64,000 nt of DNA from Flammula alnicola (taxonomy: Eukaryota; Basidiomycota; Agaricomycetes; Agaricales; Strophariaceae), in contig JADNRV010000035.1 in the NCBI GenBank assembly GCA_015499995.1, forward strand, positions 310,001 through 374,000, read 5' to 3'. Below, piece by piece: positions 13,201 through 24,302 of the stretch; the first letter of the stretch is position 1, and each line of letters begins with the position of its first letter. The translations under genes and the position numbers were made by a program. Below the pieces are notes generated by a model. The model made no database searches. It was not told the origin of the DNA and was given only the letters and a program-made list of their open reading frames with translations.

Positions 13201-16200
13201 CTCAGCCACTCTCTCCATGACATGAAATAAAGGGCAGCGTTGAATCGGATTTAAGAATAAAGCTTGGCGTGATCTGTCGATACTTGGGGCGCTGCACTGA
13301 CCAGCGATAGCACTTGCGTTCTCCTGACTTTATTTTGTTACGTGCTAAGAAGACATATTGTGGACAGACAAAAGACGAGAATTACGAGGCGGTGTAGTCG
13401 TGGGACGATAACTAGAGAGAACAAAGGAAACAGGTGAGCCAAAGAGCGCTCAAGTAGCACTGAGCATGCTATGAGCTCAAGCTTTCGACATTTGACATTC
13501 GGCTGATGAAAAGGCTGAATCGCGCACTGTTTAATACTTCTCGTATATGAACAAAAACCTTCAAAGTTGAACTCATTTCCGCCATGCATTATTACTCTCA
13601 ATACTAATCTATGATAGGTATGAAATGAATTTGGTCCATGGGCTCGGCAGTATCCTTTGAATCTTCCATTCTGGGGTTGGCATTCCCGTCCAAATAACGC
13701 GTATGAAATCTGATATGTCGATATCATCAGATATGCATGCCCTAATCTGTCCAGCCTCCATCCAGCCCATGCGAGGCGAGGAGTTTACATCTTTCCGTTA
13801 ACACGCGGTACCTATGATTTCCCTCGCACTGATATAGATTTAGGTTTGTGATCTCGATCTTCATCTCATGAGTTACCGGATCCAGTCGCGCGCTTGGTCT
13901 AATCCACGTGGATATATATTTCTGCCGCTCGACATACTATCGAATCTGCCCTTGGGACTCTGGCCATTTGGGGCGTTCTGATATACACAACATGGTGTAC
14001 CGATGGACAGACGCCACTGGGATTTGTCGTTCCGTGTATCTGCTACTTTGTAAGCAGTCGAATTCAAGTGATTCTGTAACCAACCGCATACGAAGATAGC
14101 ACCAATTGGCAGCGGGCATCTCAGAAGGAAAGAACTTGAGCCCGTTTCCGCTCGTGAGGAGTTATCGCCTTCATTCATGGTATACAGACAAAGAGAAATT
14201 GGAATCTCCATGAAAGGCCACGGAGCCGGTGCTCGTATCTTTTTGCATCTAGAAATAGCTCTTAAGTTACTACCACCGATCATCGGACTTCCTGAAATAA
14301 ACTGGAAGTACTGTACAGCAGATATTTGTCTAATAGGCTGGATTTTCTCTCTCTCCGCAGCTTTACTTTCCACGGTTATCGTTTTAGTTGAGTTGTACCT
14401 TGTGTGTACCGCCAAGACGCCAACGCGGGAGTTTTAGAGGGGATGTCGACGGAAGACCTTCCTTGGTCATGATAGCCGAAAATAGAATTAACATGACATA
14501 CTTGTGTGGCGAAGGTTGGCGAAGGTCACTTGGGCACCCGAGTTCATGCTGTACAATCCTCAGTAAGACCGCAGGACGAGATCCAGACCGTTTGTCGAAA
14601 TAACCTTCGCGTTTAATGTGGGTTTCAAAGTGACAATGCCGATGGAAAATCTGATTCAGACACAGCGTCAAACTACGCAGGCCGACAATCTTCGTGCAGG
14701 TCAGGTGAAGCTCTTCCGAGTATTCGAAGAGAGTAAACGTCCGCGACCAGCGAACTATCCTCGAGGCAGCACCCGCCGAACGCTTAGCCGCGGTCTCTTT
14801 ACCACCGTCAAGTCAACTTCACCTACATCGTTTTCCACGCAGTATTTTCGGAATGCCACGCAACGCTTCTTTCCCATGCCGCGCTGTACACGATGTCATT
14901 TGGTAAGGATGTAGGTTCCCGCAAAGCTCCTATCAAGGAATTCAGATGGGGCCGTCACCCTTCTCTGCAACCCACCAACCAAAGCAGATGATATGTATGT
15001 CAGGCTGATAACTCAACGCACTATTAATGAACCATTGAGCCTCTTTGGCGATATTGTCGCACACATACTACCACCATATGACCAACCAACTCGGAAAATC
15101 CCTTTACCTTGGCAATTGTGGAAGGACTTGGAAAATCGTATCCTGTACTTTAAAATTATCACACCCTCAACGATTATCAATTTTTGAGGTCTCTTACCGG
15201 CATCAATCCTGATTACCACAGGATCGTCGAGGATCCCTCTGGATCTTGTACACTACCGGTGCATTTACTGAATGGATCGGCGGACGACTCGGACTTGCTT
15301 TTATTACTGTCTTTGGGCACTCCAGAGTCCAGATAACAGAGTCCGTGATCCCACGTGGACAAATTAACAAAGTTGATCTTCGATGGTAAAATTAGGCATT
15401 GTATCTTCTGACGCGGATACCATCACTGCTGATACATCGTCCTCGGATTAATGAGAAATATTTTCCTTTCTCTATTGCGACTCCCGCGTAACGGGCAATT
15501 ATATCTCATTAACTAGCGACATTCAGACGCCGAATTACAAAGCTGTTCGGCCAGAACCAAAGTTTAACTTTCCTTCTCTCATCATCAATAAAAGATTCCA
15601 TCCACTATTCCGGTAGAAGGCCAAAATATTAGGGGACAATTTCTGGCGCTTTAGAACGCCAGATATTCCAATATGTCGGTACAACGGAGCAGGCTCTGGT
15701 CAGTTTCCACATCAAGAGGACTTGGCCTCAGCCTAGACCGGCAAGAAATGCGTGCGATGAAGATTACTCCGCCGTATTTCAAGTTCGCATATATGTACGT
15801 GGACGACCACTCATTTCTGCCTTGAGATCTGCCTACTGAGAAAACGCGCCCCGGCACCACGCATTATTTCTATGAGCTGTCTTCTACCATAATTCGAAGC
15901 CACGCCATTTGGTACATTTATCCCGACATAGTCGCTGTATTGGTCTCCATCTGCTTGTACAATGTCGCAAGTCCTATTACAATTAATTGAGGATATCTTG
16001 GGGACAATTGACAGTTGCAACCACTTGAGAAAGAGTCATTGGTAGGTTCTTTCCTTGTTACCTGACCTACCTACAAATTGCGCAAGACGCGGAGACAGGA
16101 GACAGGAACTTCTTTTGTACTTCAACGAACACAGCATGATGGGTAAATTTACTGTGAATCGCAGTGGCCAATTTCAAGTTATTGACTAGGATCAATGTCA

Positions 16201-16527
16201 TCCGCAATGACTATTCCAATGTTACCGAGCTATCCATTAATGCAGCGCCGTGTACACATCGCAATCCGACGGTTCAAACCTCTGAAAAAAAAGGGGGGGG
16301 GGAAGGATCTTATCAGATTAGATTATTGCGTGGCCAGAATTTCGATTGCGTGAATTATCTCCGAATTGACGTCATTTGTTCTCGAAAGGCTCAGACTGTT
16401 CAAAAGCAAAGTCAGAACGTATTTTATCGGTCTACGTTCTTGTTTACCCTCATATGACAATTGACTTTCAGTGTAGCTTCAAGACAGTGCTGCCAACTCT
16501 TCTGACAAGACGACGCCATTTCCTTTC
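10300..16527. other. gene-poor 6.2 kb
   Basis: The first kilobase (about 10300-11100) is pyrimidine-rich on the plus strand and is probably the promoter and 5' UTR of the divergent Zn2Cys6 gene. From 11.4 to 16.5 kb the frames are short and change often; none resembles a family I know. The one stretch with some protein character is 13.9-14.4 kb (listed separately). A G9 run lies at about 16291-16300. No TIRs, LTRs or long direct repeats were seen. Confidence 0.4.
13905..14437 (+). pseudogene. possible remnant of a membrane-protein gene
   Basis: Two hydrophobic stretches lie on the plus strand in frames an intron could join. At about 13936-14050 one reads TIESALGTLAIWGVLIYTTW and continues to a GTAAGC donor. 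At about 14235-14415 another reads CTADICLIGWIFSLSAALLS and is followed by more hydrophobic residues; between them a charged segment contains LRRKELEPVSAREELSPS. This would fit a small multi-pass protein, but no start, no family and no consistent full frame could be set. A 180-residue open frame covers the same DNA on the minus strand and is equally unrecognised. Confidence 0.2.
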
Positions 16528-17344
16528 ATGAGCGGTGCAAGCGTCCAGGTTTCCAATGGACCCACTCCTGAACTAGCGGAAAGTCCGCAGACACCTAGGG
16601 CTACACCAACTGAATCTTCACAGTTAATCTCCAGGAATACGGAACGAAGGTAGGACTTTCCTCCTTGAAGTTCTTATCAACTTACCTCAAGAGTTTGCCA
16701 GACTGTCAATATCAAATCCCAGTTACACTAATCCTGAAATACGTGATCCTGAATCTATGGACCGGCTTTCCTCGCCGTCGACTCCCGACGTTGAATGTCT
16801 CACCCAGAGACCAGCGTCATTTATAAAACCTGACAACTCTGAGCCGCCACTGAATTTCAACGGTGTCGCACTCAGACTTTCTAACAACGGGTCAGTCGCG
16901 CGTGATCACCTCGCCTCCGAAAGAACCTACCTCGCCTATGTTCGAACCAGCTTGGGAATTTCCTCAGCCGGAGTTGGTACGCAGGGCGTCTTATTTGACT
17001 TTCCAAACTTCTGAACTTATTTCTTAACGGCGATCGCACTAGCGCTCATGCAGCTCTTATACCTCGGTCATGCTACGAAGTCATTTGCAGATACGCTCGG
17101 GGCTATTGCTATTTGTGTTGGATTGTTGGTCTTACTCATAGGTGAGTGCATCCGGCGTAAATCGCCTTCATGATATCTTGATTTAACTTGCATCTCAGGA
17201 ACAAGACGTTTCTTTCTCGTTCAACGGACACTTGTGAACGGTTATTATCCTGCTTCGGCAATGGAAGTAGCCATGATAAGCTTCCTACTTGGATCGATAA
17301 TAACTGCGACGTTCGGAGTTATCATAGCTGGTCGCTTCAGATGA
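16528..17344 (+). CDS. DUF202-domain small membrane protein
   Basis: Small integral membrane protein with a DUF202 (YidH-like) domain, of unknown biochemical role; in fungi the same fold is seen near vacuolar transporter chaperone proteins. The ATG at 16528 starts a Ser/Thr/Pro-rich cytosolic leader (MSGASVQVSNGPTPELAESP). Introns occur after 16649, after the exon ending near 16977, and after TM2 at about 17140. The domain core is textbook: ARDHLASERTYLAYVRTSLG, then the first membrane helix (SSAGVALMQLLYLG), a second helix (LGAIAICVGLLVLLIG), the basic TRRFFLVQRTL, and a third helix (AMISFLLGSIITATFGVIIAG) ending at TGA 17342-17344. About 190 residues in all. The frame is intact. Confidence 0.82.
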
Positions 17345-17580
17345 CTGTTGCGTCTTGCGGTACATAGTTAGTGTCGAAGGTCAACCGGTCACAGGTGTTT
17401 TAGTGTCTATCCATTTCCATAGATCTGTCCATCTAGTCTTATTTCTTTCGCTTTCTGTGTATCACTAGTACATTCAGTCTTTGGATAACCAGTTACTACT
17501 TGTAATGCTACACGTCACATCCGTTTGTCCTTCGACAATAACCGGCAGCCTGAGATTTTCAATTGCACAACGATCGCACA

Positions 17581-17663
17581 GGCCCCCTAGCTCAGTGGAT
17601 TAGAGCGTGTGATTCCAGATTGGAAATTCCACAAGGTCATCCGTTCGACTCGGGTGGGGGTCA
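17581..17663 (+). tRNA. tRNA with a short anticodon-loop intron, possibly tRNA-Trp (CCA)
   Basis: Cloverleaf read by eye: acceptor GGCCCCC (17581-17587) pairs with GGGGGTC (17656-17662) with discriminator A; D-arm GCTC/GAGC; T-arm ATCCG, loop TTCGACT, CGGGT. The total of 83 nt leaves about 9 nt of intron in the anticodon loop. TTCCA and TGGAA within the loop can pair, as anticodon-intron helices do in pre-tRNAs, which suggests anticodon CCA. The anticodon stem has one A-C mismatch, so the isotype is uncertain and this may be a weak or decayed copy. A TTTT pol III terminator follows at 17666-17669. Confidence 0.65.
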
Positions 17664-17669
17664 TGTTTT

Positions 17670-18106
17670 AAATTTCTGCGCGTGTCCTGCATTCCGACTT
17701 CCAAGTCTTTGAGGTCCTTTTTAACCGACTGACTGGTGCGCGTTAGAAATTTTTAGCGTGCCGTCGTTTGTTTGAATTTGAGGGTGTTGCAACGTTGTCC
17801 AAATAAGGTCCCATTCATCAACACCCTCTCTCCATTATCTAGTTTTCTTCGCAGACTCTTTGGTGACGATCTGACACAGAGCAGGTAAACAACTTACGGA
17901 GGACTCGTAATTATTATTAATGGACGCGACGAGGGCGTGGGAATAACACGTGATGTTCATTTTTTTTTAACTACAGTATCACGGGCGCGTCGAGTTGCAG
18001 TCTATCTCGCCATTCTCTCGCCACTTGCCTCCTACATATATAGATTCACCTAAGGTAATCACAAAATTGTTAGAAAGTTCATTTGAACCCATCAAGCACG
18101 CGTTTT
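17670..18106. other. spacer between tRNA and kelch copy 2
   Basis: Presumed promoter of the downstream gene. Nothing distinctive beyond a T9 run near 17960. Confidence 0.3.
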
Positions 18107-20487
18107 ATGCCACTACCACTCACGCCTGTTTCATCCTCCCGCAAGGCTGACGCACGACCCCTTCCCAGGTAAAATTTGGTGATCGATTTATCAGTTTCAT
18201 TTCATCTTTTTCACCATTCAAATTCTCAAAAGCTTCGCGTTTAAAGGCCATCCAGGCCGTGGAGACGAAGCCTACAATGCCGGTGAATATCGTATCGCCA
18301 AAGACGCCTACCTTTCGGCCTCGTACGCTCTAGTCGGCGACTTTTGCAAGATCCCGATGGAACCTAGGGATTACGACATTCGTGGCATTCAATGGACCCC
18401 GTATACTACCATGGATCCCTTCGACAAGGTTTCTCTCATGTACTGCTATAGCGGGCTTTCCAAGTGTTCGATGGCGCTGGGGAATCTTGAGGAGGTTAAC
18501 ATTTTCTATTATCGTTGGACAGCAACTCACTCACATTCATTTAGGCTCTGATCTGGCTCGATGAAGCGCGCTTCCTGGCTTTATCTACGCGTTTCGCTCT
18601 TCCTATATCCCTATTCGGTATGTTATAATGAAGTTTTGTTTCGAAATCACTGCTTGATCTTCTTTGAACTTAGAATGGATTCGATGGAACCTCGACTTGC
18701 CACAACTTACGAAAGAGATCGTTAAAGCTCTCGCTCTCTCTTCGGACGTATTTGCCACTCTGGGAAATACGGGGACGGCTGCCGATCGACGATGGAATAC
18801 AGGAGTGGAAACCCTGGACGAAAGACACCTCACGCCCGAAGTGAAAAAGCTTCGCAATGTGGGGAAGCTGTATGAGCTGATATCTCTTCGTCACCCTGAC
18901 CCGTCGTTAACGGCTACAGTGGAAGTGAAAGATCCTGAATTACAAGTCCTAGGTTCGTGGAAGAAAGTGTCCGTGAGGAGGCAGGGAGCGATGAAACCTC
19001 GACTGGCGTTTGCGAGCTTCATCTGGAACGGTACGATTCAATTAGTATATCAGCAAAATTCTCATTTTTATGGTCGAAACAGGCAAATTATACGTCGGGG
19101 GTGGAATGGGAGAAACGAAAGGTCCCTTCTTTCGAGACCTATGTTGCCTTGATCTCAAAAGACTGGATACTTGGCGCGCCCTTCCTCCCTTCCCAGGGCC
19201 AGAGCATACCACTGATAAGTGGATGTGCTGGAGCTTTGCGATATACGACGACAAAGCATTTCTGTTCACTGGGAAAGAAGAGCTCGATTATTTCGACCTG
19301 CGCTCCGAGACTTGGCATACTGTGATGACCTCGTCATTAGGAGATGCCGTTCGAGGCGGTATACTCAAATGGGCGCCTCTTTACGGATTGAAGGATTCGA
19401 CTCAGCACGTCATTGGGCACCACTTATACGTCTTTGGTGGTACACACAAAAAGTGTTTGATCGGATGCAATATTTTCCTTCAGCTCGATTTCAAGACGAT
19501 GAAATGGAGGCGTCTAAGTGGCTACATGCAACCTGGTACTGAAGCTGACTATACTTGCCCTGGACCACGAAAGACACCATCAAGCTGGGTCGATGAAACT
19601 CAAGGACGCATATTTCTCTTTGGCGGGGAGTGTGATCGCACTGGCGCAGAATTTACAGGCGAGCTTCATGGGGCTGACTGCGGATACGCGTACGAAGACC
19701 TTTGGAGCTGGGATATCAGGAACGAAAAATGGAGGATGGAGCGAATGCGTGGCAACGCCCCATGCCCTCGATCTGAAGCAGCTTGCACATACGTTAGTGT
19801 TTATTGTTCTATTTGACTCCCTCGCTAATGGCTATGATTCGGCAGAACGGCGCGATAAATATGGCTGTAGTATTTGGCGGGTATAATCCTGCTCTCGGAA
19901 CGCAATTCGACAATAATTTCTTTCCGTTTTCCTACTTCGCCGACACCTTCATTTACTGCTCAAGCGCTCCATTGAGACCCGAGACTAGCACCGCCATAAG
20001 TCTCAGGACCGAGGGGACGCTTTCCTCAAACACAACCGGAAAATGGAAGCATGTTCTAACCCGAGGCTTTCCCACTTATCGTGCACAGTCTCAGCTTCTT
20101 ACAGACCCCGCGACCGGGAAAATGTATTTTTCGGAGGATATGTGAATACAGACTGGGTTCCTTCTGGAAAAGCCAATATGTCGCGGACCTTCGCAGATCT
20201 GTGGCAACTCCGTATCGATACGCCGGGCGGTTTCTTCGAGGATGTTGACATTGCCGACGAGGCAAAAACTGCCAAGGTTGGTCCGTGGCAACGATGCTTC
20301 GCCTGTGGGTCTGCTGGAAGGTGGAAGAAATGCGGAGGTAGGTTATTAACTACGCTCTTCACCGCCGATTCTCATCTGCGTTGTCATAGGATCATGCAAG
20401 GGGCGCGCATTCTTCTGTGATTCGGATTGTCTGCGAGAAGGGTGGAAGCAGCACAAAGTAATGCATGGTTGCCGAAAGGTAACCTGA
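18107..20487 (+). CDS. TPR-like/kelch-repeat protein with C-terminal MYND zinc finger (copy 2)
   Basis: Diverged paralogue of the gene at 3736-6112, with the same order of parts. The ATG at 18107 gives MPLPLTPVSSSRKADARPLP. The TPR-like N-terminus (DEAYNAGEYRIAKDAYLSAS) is followed by the shared linker VFATLGNTGTAADRRWN and the block LYELISLRHPDPSL. Kelch blades read KLYVGGGMGETKGPFFRDL, LYVFGGTHKKCLIGCNIF, IFLFGGECDRTGAEFTGE and AVVFGGYNPALGTQFD. The MYND finger is CFACGSAGRWKKCGG, SCKGRAFFCDSDCL, HKVMHGC. Introns sit at equivalent places, including one splitting the MYND finger after KCGG. Oddity: at the T5 run 20127-20131 one base is missing relative to copy 1, so the frame reads into a stop right after MYF; restoring one T rejoins FGGYVNTDWVPSGK. 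The last exon reads to TGA at 20485-20487. Confidence 0.8.
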
Positions 20488-21368
20488 ATTGTCTACTTAA
20501 TATGCGCGTCGTACGCAGTAGTTCTTGGATTTCGGTTATATCCAGCAATTTATCACACACTTGTATCACGCGAAGGACAATGAACTCTCCATACTACGCA
20601 GATTACATTCGAATAAATGACGAATACATTTTGGCAGCAGCAACACAGTCTCTTGTCTTTTCACCGTTCGGCGGACCCTGGGCATTATTACACCGAATCG
20701 ATGCCCTTTTCCAGTTATTTATTCAGTAATCCTTCAGACTTGAGTCTTCTACCTGCTTTTTCTACCCCAATATACTCATTCTCTTTCTCTTTCCGTTGGC
20801 GTTGGGAAATGCCCATTGCATCTGACATGAAGAAACCGAACATTCGGATGATCTGTGGGGAATGATTTTCCGTCGTCTCAAATGATTCTTTGGTGGATCC
20901 GTTCCGAAGCAACTTATCCTTTTGAGAATTAAAACCTCCAAAACGTGAAAGCTATCTATTTTATAATACTACGGAGGAAGCTGAGTTGCACGTCGCAATT
21001 AAAACAGCGTTCAGATCGTAAGAGATTCTCAAGCCTCTATGTTCGTGAAGCTTACTAGGAATCATATATAGAGGATTTCTGGATCAGGTGAAGGAATACT
21101 ACGTATTCTACCATTCGCTCCTGATGTACGGAGTCGAGCCGTTGAACGTTGAATCCCAGTGAAAAAGGCCCAGAACCAAGACGAACCACATATAAGCAAA
21201 TATAACTTATTTATTTGACTTAGCGATTTGGACTTTAATCTATGTGGCAAAGCCGGAAATCGATGCACATCGAACTATATTGAACGACATCAAATACAGG
21301 GCCTATAATCTAATATAACCAGATCCATGCCGAGCGATTCTCATCTACACCACCCATCGAATAACCAG
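20488..21368. other. intergenic, no gene seen
   Basis: 3' flank of kelch copy 2. Only short frames without protein character. Confidence 0.35.
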
Positions 21369-21700
21369 ATCGAACCAGACAGAAATCCGGCGGCGATGTA
21401 ATCAAGCCAAATCAAACGAGGCAGAATCCGGCCACTGAGAAATCGCGCACAAAGCCAAAGTCAAGCAGAATTGAGCGAAGTCGAGGGAAATCGAGTAAAG
21501 GCAAGCAAATACAATCAGAAACATTTGAGGGCGAGTAAATACGAGCAGAGGCGACCAAAGGCAGGTAGGATCGAGCGAAGGCGAGCCAAATCGAGCACAG
21601 ATAAGCTGAATCGATCATAGGCGAATGGAATCAGGTGAAGGCGAGCGGAATCGAGCAAAGACAAGTGCAGGCGAGCGGATTCGAGTGCCGGAGTCAGTAA
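21369..21700. repeat. degenerate short tandem repeat (about 10-bp half units)
   Basis: Around thirty imperfect copies of alternating decamers resembling AATCGAGCAA and AGGCGAGCGA fill this stretch, with a strict purine bias on the plus strand and 'GAG' every ten bases or so. No copy is perfect and there is no spacer structure. It looks like an old, diverging minisatellite lying upstream of the minus-strand HMG-like gene's 3' end. Confidence 0.7.
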
Positions 21701-22046
21701 AATCTAGATAAGCTATGATTTTGTAAGTCCCCAAGTCTGCAGTTTGATAATGGCCAAGAAATAGCTTACCACAGCAACAATACCAATATGACTGAGATAT
21801 GAAATGAAAAAGTGCAGCAAGTAAGGAGCAGACGAGTTTTCGAGAGTTGACAGTATACGACGTCGCACAGAGAGTCGGAGACAATACAGAAGCCGAGGTT
21901 AAATGAGCGGCACTTAAAGAGAGGAGAATGGGCGCCGCCGAGCATTGCGTTGCAAAACTGTAATCAAATCAGCTAAAAGCCGAGAAGGAAAAGAGATAGC
22001 GTCAAGCGACCTCGACAGAATGATAGGAAACAAAACACTTACCAGT

Positions 22047-23592
22047 TCAGTTGTTGATAACTTCTTCACCGTTTCCAACACTAGCCAACGCCGCTTTCTT
22101 GGACCTGCTGACTTCGGCCCAATGTTTCTGTGTATCCTTGGGGAGTCCCTTCCAGTGCATCTTGAATGCCGCGGGTGTGATAGCGGGGTGTTCTTTGAGG
22201 TATTCTTGATAGTATAGATTTCTGTAGAGTGAAACTAAGCAGGGCATTGTTGGAGGAAACAACAGACTCACTTGGGGGCATTACTTTGCGTCAGTTTCTT
22301 GAATCCCGCAGAGGCCGATGTTGAGGTCGAAGCTACATTGCCACTAGCATTACCAGCTGCCGCCGCTGAGCCATCTATGGATGTTCGCGTCTTAGAGGTG
22401 TGTGATTCGTGTCAAAAGGAGACATACCATTTTTTGCTGGCTCGGCGGCAATCCCAGTAACATCCTTCCCACGCCTTCGGGGCAATCGCTGATTAACGAG
22501 CTCGACTTGAGGTTGCGATGAGCTGTCAGAACTCTTGGTGGGTCCTACTAGCACTCCCAAGGCCTTCACTCTATCAATGTATGACGAGGTTAGTGCGAAT
22601 TCATGACAATGGGGTTGGAGAAAGTAAACTTACAGCGGATTAACTCAGTGATGAGTTTTCGAGCCTCTTGTTTCAGCCATAACAACATCCGCGGGTGTGG
22701 TGTCCACAGGCGCAGTGGTCACAGCAGGTGCGGTGTCTGCAACTGCAGCATTCATGGTGGGTGCGGCATCTGCGGGTACAGCGTTTATGGCGGGTACAGT
22801 GTTAGCAAGTACAGCATTCGCCATGGGTGCAGCGTCCGTCATGCCTTGTGGTACTTGCGACAAAACGGGAGTAGTGGGAAGCACAGCATTCATGGTGGAT
22901 GCAGCATCTGCGGGTACAGCGTTTATGGTGGGTGCGGTGTTAGCAAGTACAGCATTCACCGTGGGTGCGGCGTCCGTCATGCCTTGTGGTACTTGCGACA
23001 AAACGGGAGTAGTGGCAGCCTGAGCGGCATCTAAATGGACAAGTCAGATCGCAAATGATTGTCAGAACAAACAGTAACCTACCAATAGTTTCGATCTCCA
23101 CTGATGGTTTGAGAGATGCACTGATGGGAGTGGCTGTGAGTGGAGGCGATGAGCAAGTGGCAGCCAAAGAAGACAAAGACCCGCCGGCCATGTTGGAAGG
23201 GCTTGTGGAGACACCAGAGTTTCGAGTGCTCGTCACTGAGGGCATCAAACTTGCACTTAACTCGATTGAACTTGCATGTGCACTCCTCATGAGCATCTAG
23301 GCTATCATATCTGGATATATATCCCTATGTTCCGAGCGCATATATTCAGTTATTTGGCCTATTCTCCATCACAGAAGTGAAAATAGCAGAACATTACCTT
23401 TCGAGGACCATATTCCCTTTCACGAGAGCTTTTTGAGAGTGGCCGCTTCTCTTCTTTGCGACTGCGAGATACCGCCGGATGTGGCGACTGGGACTGCTCG
23501 GTGTCGGAGATTTGCATAATGCTTGACATACTCCGCGTTAGGTGGCTTGTGGAGAGAGCTTGGGTGCTATGAGCAGCGGGAGAGGATGGCAT
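22047..23592 (-). CDS. Ser/Thr/Ala-rich protein with tandem repeats and a C-terminal HMG-like motif
   Basis: Not a family I can name. From the ATG at 23592 the protein starts MPSSPAAHSTQALSTSHLTR and runs into a basic stretch (SRKEEKRPLSKSSREREYGP). After an intron (about 23297-23397) comes a Ser-rich exon, then an exon with two 46-residue repeats built on SQVPQGMTDAAP, NAVLANT and NAVPADAA (22697-23030). Later exons read KALGVLVGPTKSSDSSSQP, then DGSAAAAGNASGNVAS, and the last ends YLKEHPAITPAAFKMHWKGL-PKDTQKHWAEVSRSKKAA before TGA at 22047. The W/K/W/KK spacing of that tail resembles helix 2-3 of an HMG box, an inference only. Between the repeat exon and the next exon the frame changes near 22660-22675 (ETRGSK versus EARKLITELIR); this is either an unrecognised intron or a one-base indel. 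Confidence 0.5.
22697..23020 (-). repeat. 138-bp coding tandem repeat
   Basis: Two long units with a 138-bp period (marker TCCGTCATGCCTTG at 22835 and 22973), each containing shorter Ala-rich sub-repeats (NAV-x-A-x-T/A). They encode the low-complexity part of the HMG-like gene and differ by a few substitutions, so the length is probably polymorphic between strains. Confidence 0.7.
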
Positions 23593-23879
23593 ATTTTGTA
23601 GAGATAACGAGGAGATGTTGGTCGTAGAAAGCAAGGGAGCGCAAACACGTCAACGGGAGAAATGGCTCTGTGACAGAGTGATTTGTGTGACTAACTGACA
23701 TGCAAAGTCTACGCCAACTCTAAGTACATTTTGGCTGCTACATGAATACTTTTGACCCATAGATATAATAAAGCCACGTTGGGGTTGCTGGGCGAGACTA
23801 TTTTTCTTTCAGATTTTGCATTGATATTGTAGATACATAATATCTATACGAACGCGAACATATATATCCGAGTCTGTGT

Positions 23880-24302
23880 CACTTTAATTCCCATGCTCGT
23901 TATCCCTCACGTTCTCTGGTACTGGTTGTTCAGTTGAACCGAGACCACCGCCTCTGCCACTAACGTCATCGCCATCTTTTGAAAAAGGACACAATAGTTG
24001 TCAAAGTTGTGCGGCAAAGGAGCACTTATCGTACCTTCAGAGTCCCTTATGCATCGCCTCTTGTTGGGTGGGCTTCGAGACGACGGCCGTGAGCCAGGTG
24101 GTGATTTTTGCACTTGGTCTGTGGAAGATCTATTCGGCAAAGTGTCTTGTTGCGCCAGAAACGGTTCGAGTGGAGGCGGCTGAGTTGACTCTCGAAATCA
24201 AGCATGGCCATACCAAGTGGACCGGCTAACAGCAACAGGTTGTGTTGCACCGTTGCGCATACAGAGCTGTGCACAGTTACAGAAGAACTGATGTGCGGAC
24301 AT
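23880..24302 (-). pseudogene. relic of a transposon-type CxC N-terminal region
   Basis: On the minus strand an ATG at about 24302 reads MSAHQFFCNCAQLC, then VSRSTWYGHA, a stop, and FRESTQPPPLEP, followed by a Pro/Ser-rich basic segment (SRPSSRSPPNKRRC) and a spliced tail (DGDDVSGRGGG). The Cys pair followed by SRSTWYxHA-x-FR resembles the N-terminus of large basidiomycete transposon proteins (Plavaka/KDZ type), where it serves as a zinc-finger-like module. The internal stop and the lack of any transposase domain nearby indicate a fragment. The assignment rests on remembered similarity and is tentative. Confidence 0.35.

Noticed and set aside
13873..14415. 180-residue minus-strand open frame
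   Set aside because: No family, no splice context and a competing frame with more protein-like character on the other strand.
21369..21700. CRISPR-like array
   Set aside because: Eukaryotic DNA, no constant repeat and no spacers; a degenerate tandem repeat.
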